A stretch of DNA of 64,000 nt from Lachnospiraceae bacterium (lineage in GTDB: Bacteria; Bacillota; Clostridia; Lachnospirales; Lachnospiraceae), in assembly GCA_017436305.1 (NCBI GenBank), contig JAFSDJ010000038.1, positions 39,045 through 103,044 of the forward strand, read 5' to 3'. A model generated the notes under the pieces. That model saw nothing but the letters and a program-made list of their open reading frames with translations. It was not told the origin of the DNA and did no database searches. Both the position numbers and the translations under genes were made by a program. Below, piece by piece: positions 56,488 to 64,000 of this stretch. Position 1 is the stretch's first letter. Each line of letters begins with the position of its first letter.

Positions 56488-57318
56488 ATGAAGATAGTGG
56501 AGAGAATCTGGCTGATTTTGTTTACCCTTCTTGAACTTGTGACTCCGTTTGTTTGCTACTTTTATAAAGAAAGCCTTTCCTATGAAATATTGCTTTTGGC
56601 GATTCCACTGGGAATGGCTTTTCTTTATATATGTCTGTTTGGAGTAGAGAGACCATTTGAAACAGATGTGACAGAACTTTGTGTATTTCAAGTATATATT
56701 GTGCTTGCAGGGATCATTTTATTTATTTTTTCTATGACGGATATTCCAAAAGGTCAGTTTGAAAAACTAGGTATTACAAGAATTTTACTTGGGCTTGGCA
56801 GTTTAGGAACGGTTCTTATTCAGGATATCATATTTGTTATTATTTTTATTGTAGTAGCTAAACTGTTGGGGTTAGAAAGTGTATTTGCCAAAAACAGAAA
56901 GGAATATGAAGAGTTTTACCAAAAAGACAGAGAACCTTATGGCGGTTATCGTAATGTTTATGAAAAAATGTACTGGGAAGAGCTGGAGAGAAGACAGCGG
57001 GAAGAGTTTAAAAATAAGTGGAGAGGCCAAGGGAGCAATAACTCAGATTATGATAGGTGGTATGAGTGGAAGAATAAGCAGAAAGATGATAATGCAAAAC
57101 ATGATAATACAAGACAGACAGAAAATAAAACAAGGCCCAAGCGATTTATGTTTGAAAATACAGTTTATTTCCAGTCTATAGATAGCTTAGAACAGGTACG
57201 ACCAAGATACATTAGTCTTATGAAACGGTATCATCCGGATATGAAAGGTGGCAGCAAAGAAATATGTCAGGAAATCCAAAGTGAGTATGATAAAATTTGT
57301 GAGGAAAACGGTTTATAA
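56488..57318 (+). CDS. Membrane J-domain protein
   Basis: 276 residues: about four hydrophobic helices (about 5-125), a charged linker rich in Glu, Arg and Lys (about 130-215), and a C-terminal J-like domain with the HPD triad in LMKRYHPDMKGGSKEI, ending YDKICEENGL. J domains stimulate DnaK ATPase, so this may recruit DnaK to a membrane client. It begins 2 bases after the amylase stop and precedes an unknown gene by 14 bases. Confidence 0.8.
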   Translation: MKIVERIWLILFTLLELVTPFVCYFYKESLSYEILLLAIPLGMAFLYICLFGVERPFETDVTELCVFQVYIVLAGIILFIFSMTDIPKGQFEKLGITRILLGLGSLGTVLIQDIIFVIIFIVVAKLLGLESVFAKNRKEYEEFYQKDREPYGGYRNVYEKMYWEELERRQREEFKNKWRGQGSNNSDYDRWYEWKNKQKDDNAKHDNTRQTENKTRPKRFMFENTVYFQSIDSLEQVRPRYISLMKRYHPDMKGGSKEICQEIQSEYDKICEENGL

Positions 57319-57332
57319 GAAAGGGTGGAAAT

Positions 57333-58397
57333 ATGGCATTTTTACATAATACGCCAAAAGGAGTTTTGATTACTGAGAATATGCCTTACAGGGCAAAAAG
57401 TGTACATTTACCGGAGAATATTTCTTGTACAGCTTGTGTTTATGATGATTCTGATCCATATTTGATATACAGAAGTATTGCAAATAGTATTATTTTAGGG
57501 ATTTCTAAAATAGAAAATAAAAGACAAAGCTATATGGAGGATAAGTTTTCGGGATATGCCAATAGTGTCGCCAGTAAGCCACCTCTTATGGGGCTTATAG
57601 AACTTTTTTTGAATAAATCTTCTATGTATGAACGAGATGCAGAAGAATTGAAAATGGATATAGAACTTGATTATAAAATGGGTGAGGCCTTTTTTGAGGC
57701 TGTAAAACGAAATGAACAGACAGACAATTTGAAAAATCCGGAATTTTATTTAATAGTAGGTAAATATTTAAAGGAAAAAGGTTGTTATTACGATTTGATA
57801 ACAGGTGTCAGAATGTACAATTTGATTGAAAATCTGCAAAAACATCAAATGGAGCCGATGAATTTAGAACCCTGTGAGCTGACAGTTTTATCCCATTTAG
57901 CGCCTGAGAGTCAATGTTTTTATTACAACATATTTGAAAAAAATAAGAATAACCCTTTAGTTGCATGGAATCAGATAAGGACTCATGAGTATGAAAGAGA
58001 AAGCATTGCAAACGGTAACGATATCAAAGGAGCAGCAGAGGAACTGATAACAGAAAATTTAATTTTATCTATTAGGCAGGAGACTCTTTCACTTTTTTCA
58101 GAAGAAACAGTAAAAGAGGCATTAGATTATATAAAAAAGTCTTATATAAAAGAGAATTTTCCGGGATTTGAAATTCTTAAAATTACCAGTGGTATAAAAG
58201 AACTATTAGGGTTTCCTGTTATTGATTTTATTGGAACGGACAGTGACAATACTGTTAAGATAATTTCTTTCCGGGTACATAATGAAAAGCAATTTCGCGT
58301 AGGGGTGCAAAGTGTAATAGAATTGAAAAAGAAAAATGTGATTACCCTTTATTCGGATAAAGGTAAGAAAAAGAAATATAATATGAAAATAGTATAA
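57333..58397 (+). CDS. Uncharacterised soluble protein downstream of the J-domain gene
   Basis: 354 residues, not recognised. It opens [20 protein letters not shown] and is mostly helical and hydrophilic without membrane segments. The C-terminal 80 residues look like an alternating strand domain ([19 protein letters not shown]...). Cysteines are few and no P-loop or metal motif is visible. Its 14-base spacing after the J-domain gene suggests a client or partner of it. Confidence 0.7.
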   Translation: MAFLHNTPKGVLITENMPYRAKSVHLPENISCTACVYDDSDPYLIYRSIANSIILGISKIENKRQSYMEDKFSGYANSVASKPPLMGLIELFLNKSSMYERDAEELKMDIELDYKMGEAFFEAVKRNEQTDNLKNPEFYLIVGKYLKEKGCYYDLITGVRMYNLIENLQKHQMEPMNLEPCELTVLSHLAPESQCFYYNIFEKNKNNPLVAWNQIRTHEYERESIANGNDIKGAAEELITENLILSIRQETLSLFSEETVKEALDYIKKSYIKENFPGFEILKITSGIKELLGFPVIDFIGTDSDNTVKIISFRVHNEKQFRVGVQSVIELKKKNVITLYSDKGKKKKYNMKIV

Positions 58398-58414
58398 AAC
58401 AAAAAGGAGTAAAC

Positions 58415-60979
58415 ATGGAGCAATATAACGTAACCGGAATGAGTTGTGCGGCATGCAGCCAAAGAGTGGAAAAAGCAGTTTCAAAAGTGCAGGGGGTGAC
58501 TTCCTGTTCGGTAAGTCTTTTAACCAATTCCATGGGTGTTACTGGAACTGCTTCAAAGGAAGATATTATAAAAGCAGTAGAAGCCGCCGGATATGGTGCC
58601 TCCAAAAAAGAAAATACAAAGAAAGTGACCGGAGTAAGTGCAGAGGAGGATATGTTAAAGGATAGAGAAACTCCTATTTTAAAGAGGCGGCTTGTTACAT
58701 CTTTAGGATTTTTACTGGTACTAATGTATTTTTCTATGGGGCATATGATGTTTGGCTGGCCACTTCCGGCTTATTTTAAAGAGAATCACGTTGCAATGGG
58801 GCTTACCCAAATGCTTCTTACTATTGCCATTATGATAATTAACCAGAAAATTTTTATAAGCGGCTTTAAAAGCCTGTGGCACAAAGCTCCTAACATGGAC
58901 ACACTGGTTGCCCTTGGAGCAGGTGCAGCTTTTGTTTATAGTACCTATGCATTATTTGCCATGACCGATGCACAGGTAAAAGGTAATATGGAAGCAGTTA
59001 TGTCATATATGCACGAATTTTACTTTGAGTCAGCGGCCATGATTCTTACTTTGATTACGGTAGGAAAAATGTTAGAAGCCATTTCCAAAGGAAAAACTAC
59101 AGACGCATTAAAAAGTCTTATGAAGCTGGCACCAAAAAGTGCAACTATATTAAAAGATGGTATGGAAACAGAGGTCTTAATAGATCAGGTAAAAAAAGGA
59201 GATGTTTTCCTAGTACGCCCTGGTGAAAATATACCGGTGGATGGTATCATTTTAGAGGGAAACAGTGCAGTGAATGAAGCAGCTCTTACAGGAGAAAGTA
59301 TTCCGGTTGATAAAAAGGAAGGAGACTATGTATCGGCAGCTACTGTAAATCAGTCCGGGTTTTTAAAGTGTCAGGCAGACAGAGTAGGAGAAGACACTAC
59401 TTTATCCCAGATTATTCAAATGGTAAGCGATGCAGCCGCCACAAAAGCCCCCATTGCAAAAGTGGCAGATAAGGTGTCAGGGGTATTTGTACCGGCAGTC
59501 ATTACCATTGCAGTCATAACCACTTTTATCTGGTTGTTAGTGGGAGAAGCTGTAGGCTTTGCGCTGGCAAGAGGAATTTCGGTACTTGTTATCAGCTGTC
59601 CTTGTGCTTTGGGGCTTGCAACACCGGTTGCCATTATGGTTGGAAACGGTATGGGAGCAAAACATGGCATTATGTTTAAAACAGCCACTTCTTTAGAAGA
59701 AACCGGAAAAATGCAAATAGTGGCACTGGATAAAACCGGAACCATTACAAAAGGTGAGCCAAAGGTAACAGATGTGATACCGGCAGACGGAGTTGTAGAA
59801 GCGGATTTAATAGAAGCAGCTTACGGTTTAGAAGCAAAAAGCGAGCATCCATTGGCAAAAGCGGTAATAGAATATGCAAAAGAAAAAAAGACCGAATTGC
59901 TATCAGTTACAGAGTTTATAGCACTTCCCGGAAATGGCTTGTCAGCCATTTATGAAGGTGCAAAGCTTACCGGAGGTAATTATCAGTTTATAAGCAGCCG
60001 GACGGAAATTTCAAAGGATATGGAAACGGTAGCAAAAAAGCTTTCAGAAGAAGGAAAAACTCCATTATTTTTTGCAAAAAATCATACACTGTTAGGAATT
60101 ATTGCTGTTGCTGATACTATGAAGGAAGACAGCAAAGAAGCAATTAAACAACTGAAAAATTTGGGGTTGTATGTGGTTATGCTTACAGGAGACAATAAGC
60201 GTACTGCAAGAGCCATTGGAAAACAGGCAGGCGTAGATGAAGTAATTGCCGATGTACTTCCGGATGGAAAAGAAAAAGTTATCAGAGAGCTACAACAAAA
60301 AGGTAAAGTTGTTATGGTTGGAGACGGCATTAACGACGCACCGGCTTTAACAAGAGCAGATATAGGTATTGCCATCGGAGCAGGTACTGATATAGCCATT
60401 GATGCAGCAGATATTGTACTTATGAAAAGCAGGCTAAAAGACGTAACGGCAGCTATTCGCTTAAGCAGAGCTACCTTAAAAAATATCCATGAAAATCTGT
60501 TCTGGGCATTTATTTACAATGTTATAGGCATCCCATTAGCAGCCGGTATCTGGATTCCAATATTTGGCTGGCAGCTAAATCCAATGTTCGGCGCAGCCGC
60601 CATGAGCCTTTCAAGCTTCTGCGTAGTAACCAACGCCCTGCGCCTGAATATGCTGAAGCTTTACAACAAACAGAAAGATAAGCCATTAAAAAATTCTGTT
60701 GTAAATATGCTGAAAAAACAGGATAATACAATAAATAGTAGATTAAAAAAGAAAGAAGAGGATAAAAACATGACAAAAACAATGAAAATCGAAGGAATGA
60801 TGTGCGGCCACTGCGAGGCAGCAGTAAAAAAGGCATTAGAAGCCCTTCCACAAGTAACCGAAGCAAAAGTCAGCCATGAGGCAGGCACTGCAATTTTAAT
60901 ATTAAGCGAAGAGATTGCTGATGAAGTTTTAACCAAAACAGTGGAGGATAAGGATTATAAGGTGGTTTCTATCCAGTAG
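58415..60979 (+). CDS. copA: Copper-translocating P-type ATPase with N- and C-terminal metal-binding domains
   Basis: 854 residues. The N-terminal HMA domain has [13 protein letters not shown]; eight membrane helices include the CPC ion motif ([13 protein letters not shown]); the actuator has TGES; the phosphorylation site is in [22 protein letters not shown] is the nucleotide-binding HP; and [13 protein letters not shown] closes the P domain. After the last helices a Lys-rich linker (about 750-785) leads to a second HMA domain ([16 protein letters not shown]) that looks like a whole CopZ chaperone. An internal ATG at 60770 with AAGAGGAT just upstream could also yield this domain alone. Confidence 0.94.
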   Translation: MEQYNVTGMSCAACSQRVEKAVSKVQGVTSCSVSLLTNSMGVTGTASKEDIIKAVEAAGYGASKKENTKKVTGVSAEEDMLKDRETPILKRRLVTSLGFLLVLMYFSMGHMMFGWPLPAYFKENHVAMGLTQMLLTIAIMIINQKIFISGFKSLWHKAPNMDTLVALGAGAAFVYSTYALFAMTDAQVKGNMEAVMSYMHEFYFESAAMILTLITVGKMLEAISKGKTTDALKSLMKLAPKSATILKDGMETEVLIDQVKKGDVFLVRPGENIPVDGIILEGNSAVNEAALTGESIPVDKKEGDYVSAATVNQSGFLKCQADRVGEDTTLSQIIQMVSDAAATKAPIAKVADKVSGVFVPAVITIAVITTFIWLLVGEAVGFALARGISVLVISCPCALGLATPVAIMVGNGMGAKHGIMFKTATSLEETGKMQIVALDKTGTITKGEPKVTDVIPADGVVEADLIEAAYGLEAKSEHPLAKAVIEYAKEKKTELLSVTEFIALPGNGLSAIYEGAKLTGGNYQFISSRTEISKDMETVAKKLSEEGKTPLFFAKNHTLLGIIAVADTMKEDSKEAIKQLKNLGLYVVMLTGDNKRTARAIGKQAGVDEVIADVLPDGKEKVIRELQQKGKVVMVGDGINDAPALTRADIGIAIGAGTDIAIDAADIVLMKSRLKDVTAAIRLSRATLKNIHENLFWAFIYNVIGIPLAAGIWIPIFGWQLNPMFGAAAMSLSSFCVVTNALRLNMLKLYNKQKDKPLKNSVVNMLKKQDNTINSRLKKKEEDKNMTKTMKIEGMMCGHCEAAVKKALEALPQVTEAKVSHEAGTAILILSEEIADEVLTKTVEDKDYKVVSIQ

Positions 60980-61005
60980 GTGGATGAACGGAAAGCCGGT
61001 AACGA

Positions 61006-61114
61006 GGGAAAAGGGCAGTGTGGATAAAGAATGAACAAGGTTTTGCCAGCCTTGACAACGGGTGTTGTAGGATGACAAAACCTTGTTCATTTTTATCCGC
61101 GCTGCCCTTTTCCC
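61006..61114. terminator. Very long palindrome between convergent copA and tmcAL
   Basis: A 40-base arm (61006-61045) pairs with 61076-61114 through about 39 positions, with two G-U pairs and one bulge. The loop (61046-61075) carries a small inner hairpin (ACAAC/GTTGT). Both arms begin or end GGGAAAAGGGCAG/GCTGCCCTTTTCCC. It lacks a clean T-run on either strand; it probably blocks transcription from both genes, or is an inserted palindromic element. Confidence 0.7.
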
Positions 61115-61134
61115 GACCTAACAGTTTATACGCC

Positions 61135-62370
61135 TCAGCACTTGATAATCTCCCTCTGGTATTCGTGCTTCATTTCACTGCCGAATTTTGTGCCGGCCAC
61201 CGCCTCATAAATATGGGCGGTCTGTATATCTTTTTGGAACTGCATAAGTCCTACATCGGATAATAAATTCTCCCCTTCAGAAACTTTTGTAATAAGAGGA
61301 AGAGAAGAACATTTTTTTATTTCTCCAAGTAAAGGAGCGGCTTCTTTTTTAAATCCCAGAACCCGTCCGTAGAAAACGGTGCCTTCCTTTAAATAAGTAT
61401 CGAAATCCTCTTTGGTTAAATCAAGAAGAATATGGGTTAAACTTCGTGTAATCCGGGAGTGGGTTAAGTCCTTTGTTTTTAACTGTTCGCAGAAAGAAGT
61501 AATATCGCTGCAAGTAAACAGTTGCTTTTTCATTTTGTTGGATAAATCTTCAGAGATGTCTGCAAACTGTGCATAACCGTTTTCTTCCAAAAGAAGCATT
61601 TTATATTTTAAAAGTGCTGTAAAATCATCTTGAAAAACAGGCGTATTTTTACCAAAGCCCTCCTTTAATATTTCGTAGCAGTTTTCCGGCATCTGAGCTT
61701 TTATATTGTTCAGAGAGGACTCTGACATAAGGGCCTGTCGAATAGCAATGGCAGAACTAAAGTTTTTGGAAAGTTTATAGTCATGGTAGCCGGAGCCAAT
61801 GCGTTCAATGGTATAAGGGGCGATTTTACTTTTTAACTTAAATAGAGCCTTAATATATTCTACTCCTAATATATTGTTAGGGCTGGAAAGAATGGTAGAA
61901 TGGGTAGCAAATTCAGGTAAAGCTGCAAGCAATGCACTGCTTCTGGCAGCAGGAAAGCTGTAGCCTTTTTGCAGTTTGAGACGCAGCTCTTTTTTGTATT
62001 CCTCCGGCTCATTTGCCAGAATTTCAGCAATGGCGATTAATGTGTTAATATTGCCACATTCGCTGCCAAAGCAGATTGCATCAACAACTCCAAGCTTTTC
62101 AAATAAACTCATGGCACCTTTGGCAAAATATTCGGCACTGGAGCAGGCATAGCAGTAAGGAATTTCAAGCACTAAATCAGCCCCATTTAAAAGTGCCATT
62201 TTAGCCCGGTCATATTTATTTACAATGGCAGGCGTACCGCGCTGGGTAAAATTGCCACTCATGGCAACTACCACATAATCTGCGCCGGTAAGCTTTTTTG
62301 CCTGTTCAATCTGATATTTATGTCCATTATGAAATGGATTATATTCTGCAACAATTCCTGTAACCTTCAT
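61135..62370 (-). CDS. tmcAL: tRNA(Met) cytidine acetate ligase TmcAL
   Basis: 411 residues, the only protein gene on the minus strand. It has the nucleotidyltransferase HxGH motif in GIVAEYNPFHNGHKYQIEQA, then VAMSGNFTQRGTPAI and GADLVLEIPYCYACSSAEYF, the TmcAL/YlbM signature. It makes N4-acetylcytidine at the wobble position of elongator tRNA-Met. Length fits the family. It converges on copA across the long palindrome. Confidence 0.95.
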   Translation of the reverse strand: MKVTGIVAEYNPFHNGHKYQIEQAKKLTGADYVVVAMSGNFTQRGTPAIVNKYDRAKMALLNGADLVLEIPYCYACSSAEYFAKGAMSLFEKLGVVDAICFGSECGNINTLIAIAEILANEPEEYKKELRLKLQKGYSFPAARSSALLAALPEFATHSTILSSPNNILGVEYIKALFKLKSKIAPYTIERIGSGYHDYKLSKNFSSAIAIRQALMSESSLNNIKAQMPENCYEILKEGFGKNTPVFQDDFTALLKYKMLLLEENGYAQFADISEDLSNKMKKQLFTCSDITSFCEQLKTKDLTHSRITRSLTHILLDLTKEDFDTYLKEGTVFYGRVLGFKKEAAPLLGEIKKCSSLPLITKVSEGENLLSDVGLMQFQKDIQTAHIYEAVAGTKFGSEMKHEYQREIIKC

Positions 62371-62389
62371 ACGATGTACCCCTTAAAAT

Positions 62390-62415
62390 TGAACTGTTCA
62401 CTTGGGAACAGTTCA
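62390..62415. other. 10-bp inverted repeat in the tmcAL leader
   Basis: TGAACTGTTC, 6 bases, GAACAGTTCA: a perfect inverted repeat between the tmcAL start and its candidate promoter, in position to be a leader hairpin or an operator. The CTGTTCACT portion also occurs in the element at 44563. Confidence 0.6.
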
Positions 62416-62444
62416 TATGTTTCGCTCTTATATTGTATGCTTAT

Positions 62445-62473
62445 ACCATACCGCCTATTAAGAAAAAGTGCAA
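62445..62473 (-). promoter_or_regulatory. Candidate tmcAL promoter
   Basis: On the minus strand TTGCAC (62473-62468), 17 bases, TATGGT (62450-62445). A TG-extended TATAAG overlaps it a few bases downstream. Confidence 0.4.
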
Positions 62474-62585
62474 TGAAAATTAGAAAAATTTTTCAGCGCT
62501 ATGCAGCTAACTTTGTTCATTATCTGATGCTCATTTTATAAACTATTGTGTAAAAACGATAAATTAAATGTGAAATTATCGAAAG

Positions 62586-62625
62586 AATTATCAAACTTCC
62601 CTAAAAATTACCAAACTTCCCTAAA
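62586..62625. repeat. 20-bp tandem direct repeat
   Basis: AATTATCAAACTTCCCTAAA (62586-62605) is directly followed by AATTACCAAACTTCCCTAAA (62606-62625), one mismatch. It lies in the 348-base gene-free stretch 62371-62718, which is otherwise AT-rich without evident genes. It could be a repeated operator or replication slippage. Confidence 0.8.
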
Positions 62626-62718
62626 GTATTGTGAGAAAAAGAAAATTCTAGTAGTCTTTATCCATAATAGGCCATGATTTTATAGGTATAATTTATAGAA
62701 AGAAGAGGGAAAATCTAT

Positions 62719-63134
62719 ATGAAGAAAAAAGAAAAACAAAAGATGAACATGAAAAAAATAATAATTTTCAGCATTATCGTTACAGCCATCATAACCTATC
62801 ATATGGAAGCGAAAGCTGAGACCTACACATACGACAAGTATTTATTTTACCAACACAATCATTTTCTAGTGATTATGATGGAGTTATGGTAAGATTTGAA
62901 CTTAATAATGGAACAACTTCTCTGTTAGAGGAAATTGGTTTATCGAATGGCGATAGATCAAGGTTGGCGAGAGAAATTTATCCTAATATGCCATATGTTT
63001 CAGGGACAAAGTGGACTGAAAATTTTGCATTTTTCAAAGCAGAAGGTTCACAAATAAATATTGGCTTAGGTAAAGGAAAAGCACTTGAAATATTTAATAG
63101 TAATATAAGTAAATTTGAAAAGGTGGAATATTAA
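62719..63134 (+). pseudogene. Frameshifted secreted protein or toxin-tip remnant
   Basis: An ORF from ATG 62719 has a basic start and a hydrophobic signal-like helix (KKIIIFSIIVTAIITYH) and reads into AETYTYDKYLF, then stops at 62889-62891. From about 62843 the other frame continues sensibly (LPTQSFSSDYDGVMVRFELN) to 63134, ending SKFEKVEY. One missing base in the TTTATTTTA run near 62838-62846 would join them into about 139 residues. The C-terminal part (SGTKWTENFAFFKAEG; INIGLGKGKALEIFN) looks like a toxin C-terminus carried by Rhs proteins. An 82-residue protein from ATG 62886 could still be made. Confidence 0.6.
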
Positions 63135-63135
63135 A

Positions 63136-63618
63136 ATGAATATGATTTCTAAATTAATGTTGGGTCAAATTTCAAAAGAGCAGTTTGTGGAAATTAATGC
63201 AATTACCAATATAGCTTATACAATCGAGCAAGGATTAGTTGAAGGATATAAGAATCAAAATGCTGATGGTGTGGAAGAATATATTTATCTTACTTTTGTT
63301 TTTGAATTTTTTGATAAAAGAATTGTAGACATTTTAAATCAGTTATTAGTTTCTGAGTGGCATTATAAACATGAAGATATTGTCTTACTTTTACAAAAAA
63401 TATCATGTAAGGAGAGTATAGAATATCTATATAATGCAATAGAGTTGCGACCACAATATTTAGTATGGGATGACAATTATGCATTTGAGAAGAAATGTGT
63501 GCGAGCTATTTATTACATAGGAAAAGAACAAGCATTCTCATATTTAGAAAAATTATGTACAAATAACAATGATGTTATCAGAGAAATGGCACAAAAAGAA
63601 ATAAAAAAACTGATGTAA
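63136..63618 (+). CDS. HEAT-like all-helical protein, probable immunity protein
   Basis: 160 residues, not assigned to a family. It is entirely helical, with repeats of HEAT-like spacing (IVLLLQKISCKESIEYLYNA; AFEKKCVRAIYYIGKEQAFS YLEKL; DVIREMAQKEIKKL). Small HEAT-like proteins directly after a toxin tip are usual immunity proteins of polymorphic toxin systems. ATG 63136 has AGGTGG 9 bases upstream; a TTG at 63115 is less likely. It starts 1 base after the remnant above. Confidence 0.68.
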   Translation: MNMISKLMLGQISKEQFVEINAITNIAYTIEQGLVEGYKNQNADGVEEYIYLTFVFEFFDKRIVDILNQLLVSEWHYKHEDIVLLLQKISCKESIEYLYNAIELRPQYLVWDDNYAFEKKCVRAIYYIGKEQAFSYLEKLCTNNNDVIREMAQKEIKKLM

Positions 63619-63690
63619 AAGGTAGATGGATTAAGAATAGAAAAATAAAAAGTCATCTCTATATCTTAGGATTTATAATTAAAAAATCAA

Positions 63691-63748
63691 AAATAACCCT
63701 ATTGCCTAATTGCTTACAAGCATAATAAGCGGGTGAGAGGGTTATTTT
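63691..63748 (+). terminator. Intrinsic terminator after the immunity gene
   Basis: AAATAACCCT (63691-63700) pairs with AGGGTTATTT (63738-63747); an inner GCTTA/TAAGC stem sits in the loop. A TTTTATTTT run follows. Confidence 0.75.
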
Positions 63749-63781
63749 ATTTTGTATTTACTCTAAAACATAGGAAAATAA

Positions 63782-64000
63782 CATAGAATCGGTCTCATCA
63801 GCCAGAAAGGACGTGAAAAGCAATCAGACGGAAGTAATAAAAACAGCTATTATCTGTACCATTTTAATCAGGTAGGAAGCACAAGCCAGATAACGGATGA
63901 AAATGGAAAAGTTGTCTACACCTATGCCTACAGCCCTTACGGGGAAAGAATGGGAACCTATGACGGAGCAGGAACACGAATTTCAGACGATACCCCGATA
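63782..64000 (+). pseudogene. Rhs/YD-repeat fragment without an N-terminus (3' end outside window)
   Basis: An open frame begins after a stop at 63779-63781, with no start codon or ribosome site, and reads HRIGLISQKGREKQS, then YYLYHFNQVGSTSQITDENG and VVYTYAYSPYGERMGTYDGA. This is the end of an Rhs core, where the last YD repeats precede the DPxGx boundary and toxin tip. It looks like an orphan tip displaced by recombination. The original full-length Rhs gene would be elsewhere or further downstream. Confidence 0.75.

Noticed and set aside
60700-60780. Programmed frameshift producing a short copper protein
   Set aside because: The frame is continuous through the linker and no slippery heptamer with a following structure was found; internal initiation is simpler.
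61018-61263. Short plus-strand coding frame over the palindrome and tmcAL 3' end
   Set aside because: It spans the long palindrome, has no ribosome site or family resemblance, and overlaps tmcAL in antisense.
62390-62415. LexA/SOS box upstream of tmcAL
   Set aside because: Halves are GAAC-N1-GTTC, not the GAAC-N4-GTTC of Firmicute LexA boxes.

Overview
The window is low-GC, AT-rich chromosomal DNA from a motile Gram-positive bacterium, most likely a clostridial Lachnospiraceae species (Roseburia, Agathobacter, Butyrivibrio or Lachnospira type). The reasons are a flagellar/chemotaxis operon ordered much as in Bacillus (fliI to sigD) but with clostridial insertions (a TIGR02530 protein, flbD, motAB, a FapA-like DUF342 protein), strong AGGAGG ribosome sites, BspA-type and transglutaminase surface proteins, and UPF0210/ACT, TmcAL and WalJ genes. 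The species cannot be fixed from this sequence alone.

Region 1 (1-29970, all +) is one long fla/che operon, entered inside fliI. The order is fliI, fliJ, a YlxF/MotE-like gene, fliK, flgD, a TIGR02530 gene, flgE, flbD, motA, motB, fliL, fliM, fliY, cheY, fliO, fliP, fliQ, fliR, flhB, flhA, flhF, flhG, a PilZ protein, cheB, cheA, cheW, cheC, cheD, a small membrane protein, sigD, a DUF342 protein and three poorly known genes. Genes are tightly packed with many 1-8 bp overlaps, and the run ends at a clear intrinsic terminator (29934-29970). It encodes the export gate and ATPase, the hook and its length control, the stator, the C-ring switch, the adaptation enzymes CheB/CheC/CheD and the late sigma factor. 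cheR, flgM, flagellin and receptors are not in the window.

Region 2 (29953-44430) starts with a promoter and structured leader for rpsB-tsf. A membrane/surface cluster follows: a DUF6056-like protein, a small membrane protein and a secreted transglutaminase-BspA repeat protein. Next come cheV with a sigma-D-like promoter, a degenerate sirtuin-like protein, and a large repeat protein whose repeats resemble the short CheY-binding helices of FliM and FliY. hisH-hisF, ung, lysA and a minus-strand tRNA-Leu(CAA) complete the region.

Region 3 (44431-62370) opens with a gene-free 450-bp stretch carrying a nested multi-hairpin element. Housekeeping and metabolic genes follow: an MTA/SAH deaminase-family amidohydrolase, an orphan anti-sigma-like protein, polA, coaE, a long FtsA-like ATPase, walJ, an ACT protein with UPF0210, a GH13 amylase, a membrane J-domain protein, an unknown gene, and a copper ATPase with a CopZ-like domain fused at its C-terminus. 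A roughly 40-bp-stem palindrome separates it from convergent tmcAL.

Region 4 (62371-64000) is an accessory end: a frameshifted secreted-protein or toxin-tip remnant, a probable immunity protein, and a headless Rhs/YD-repeat fragment running off the window. This looks like the displaced tip of an Rhs polymorphic-toxin locus.
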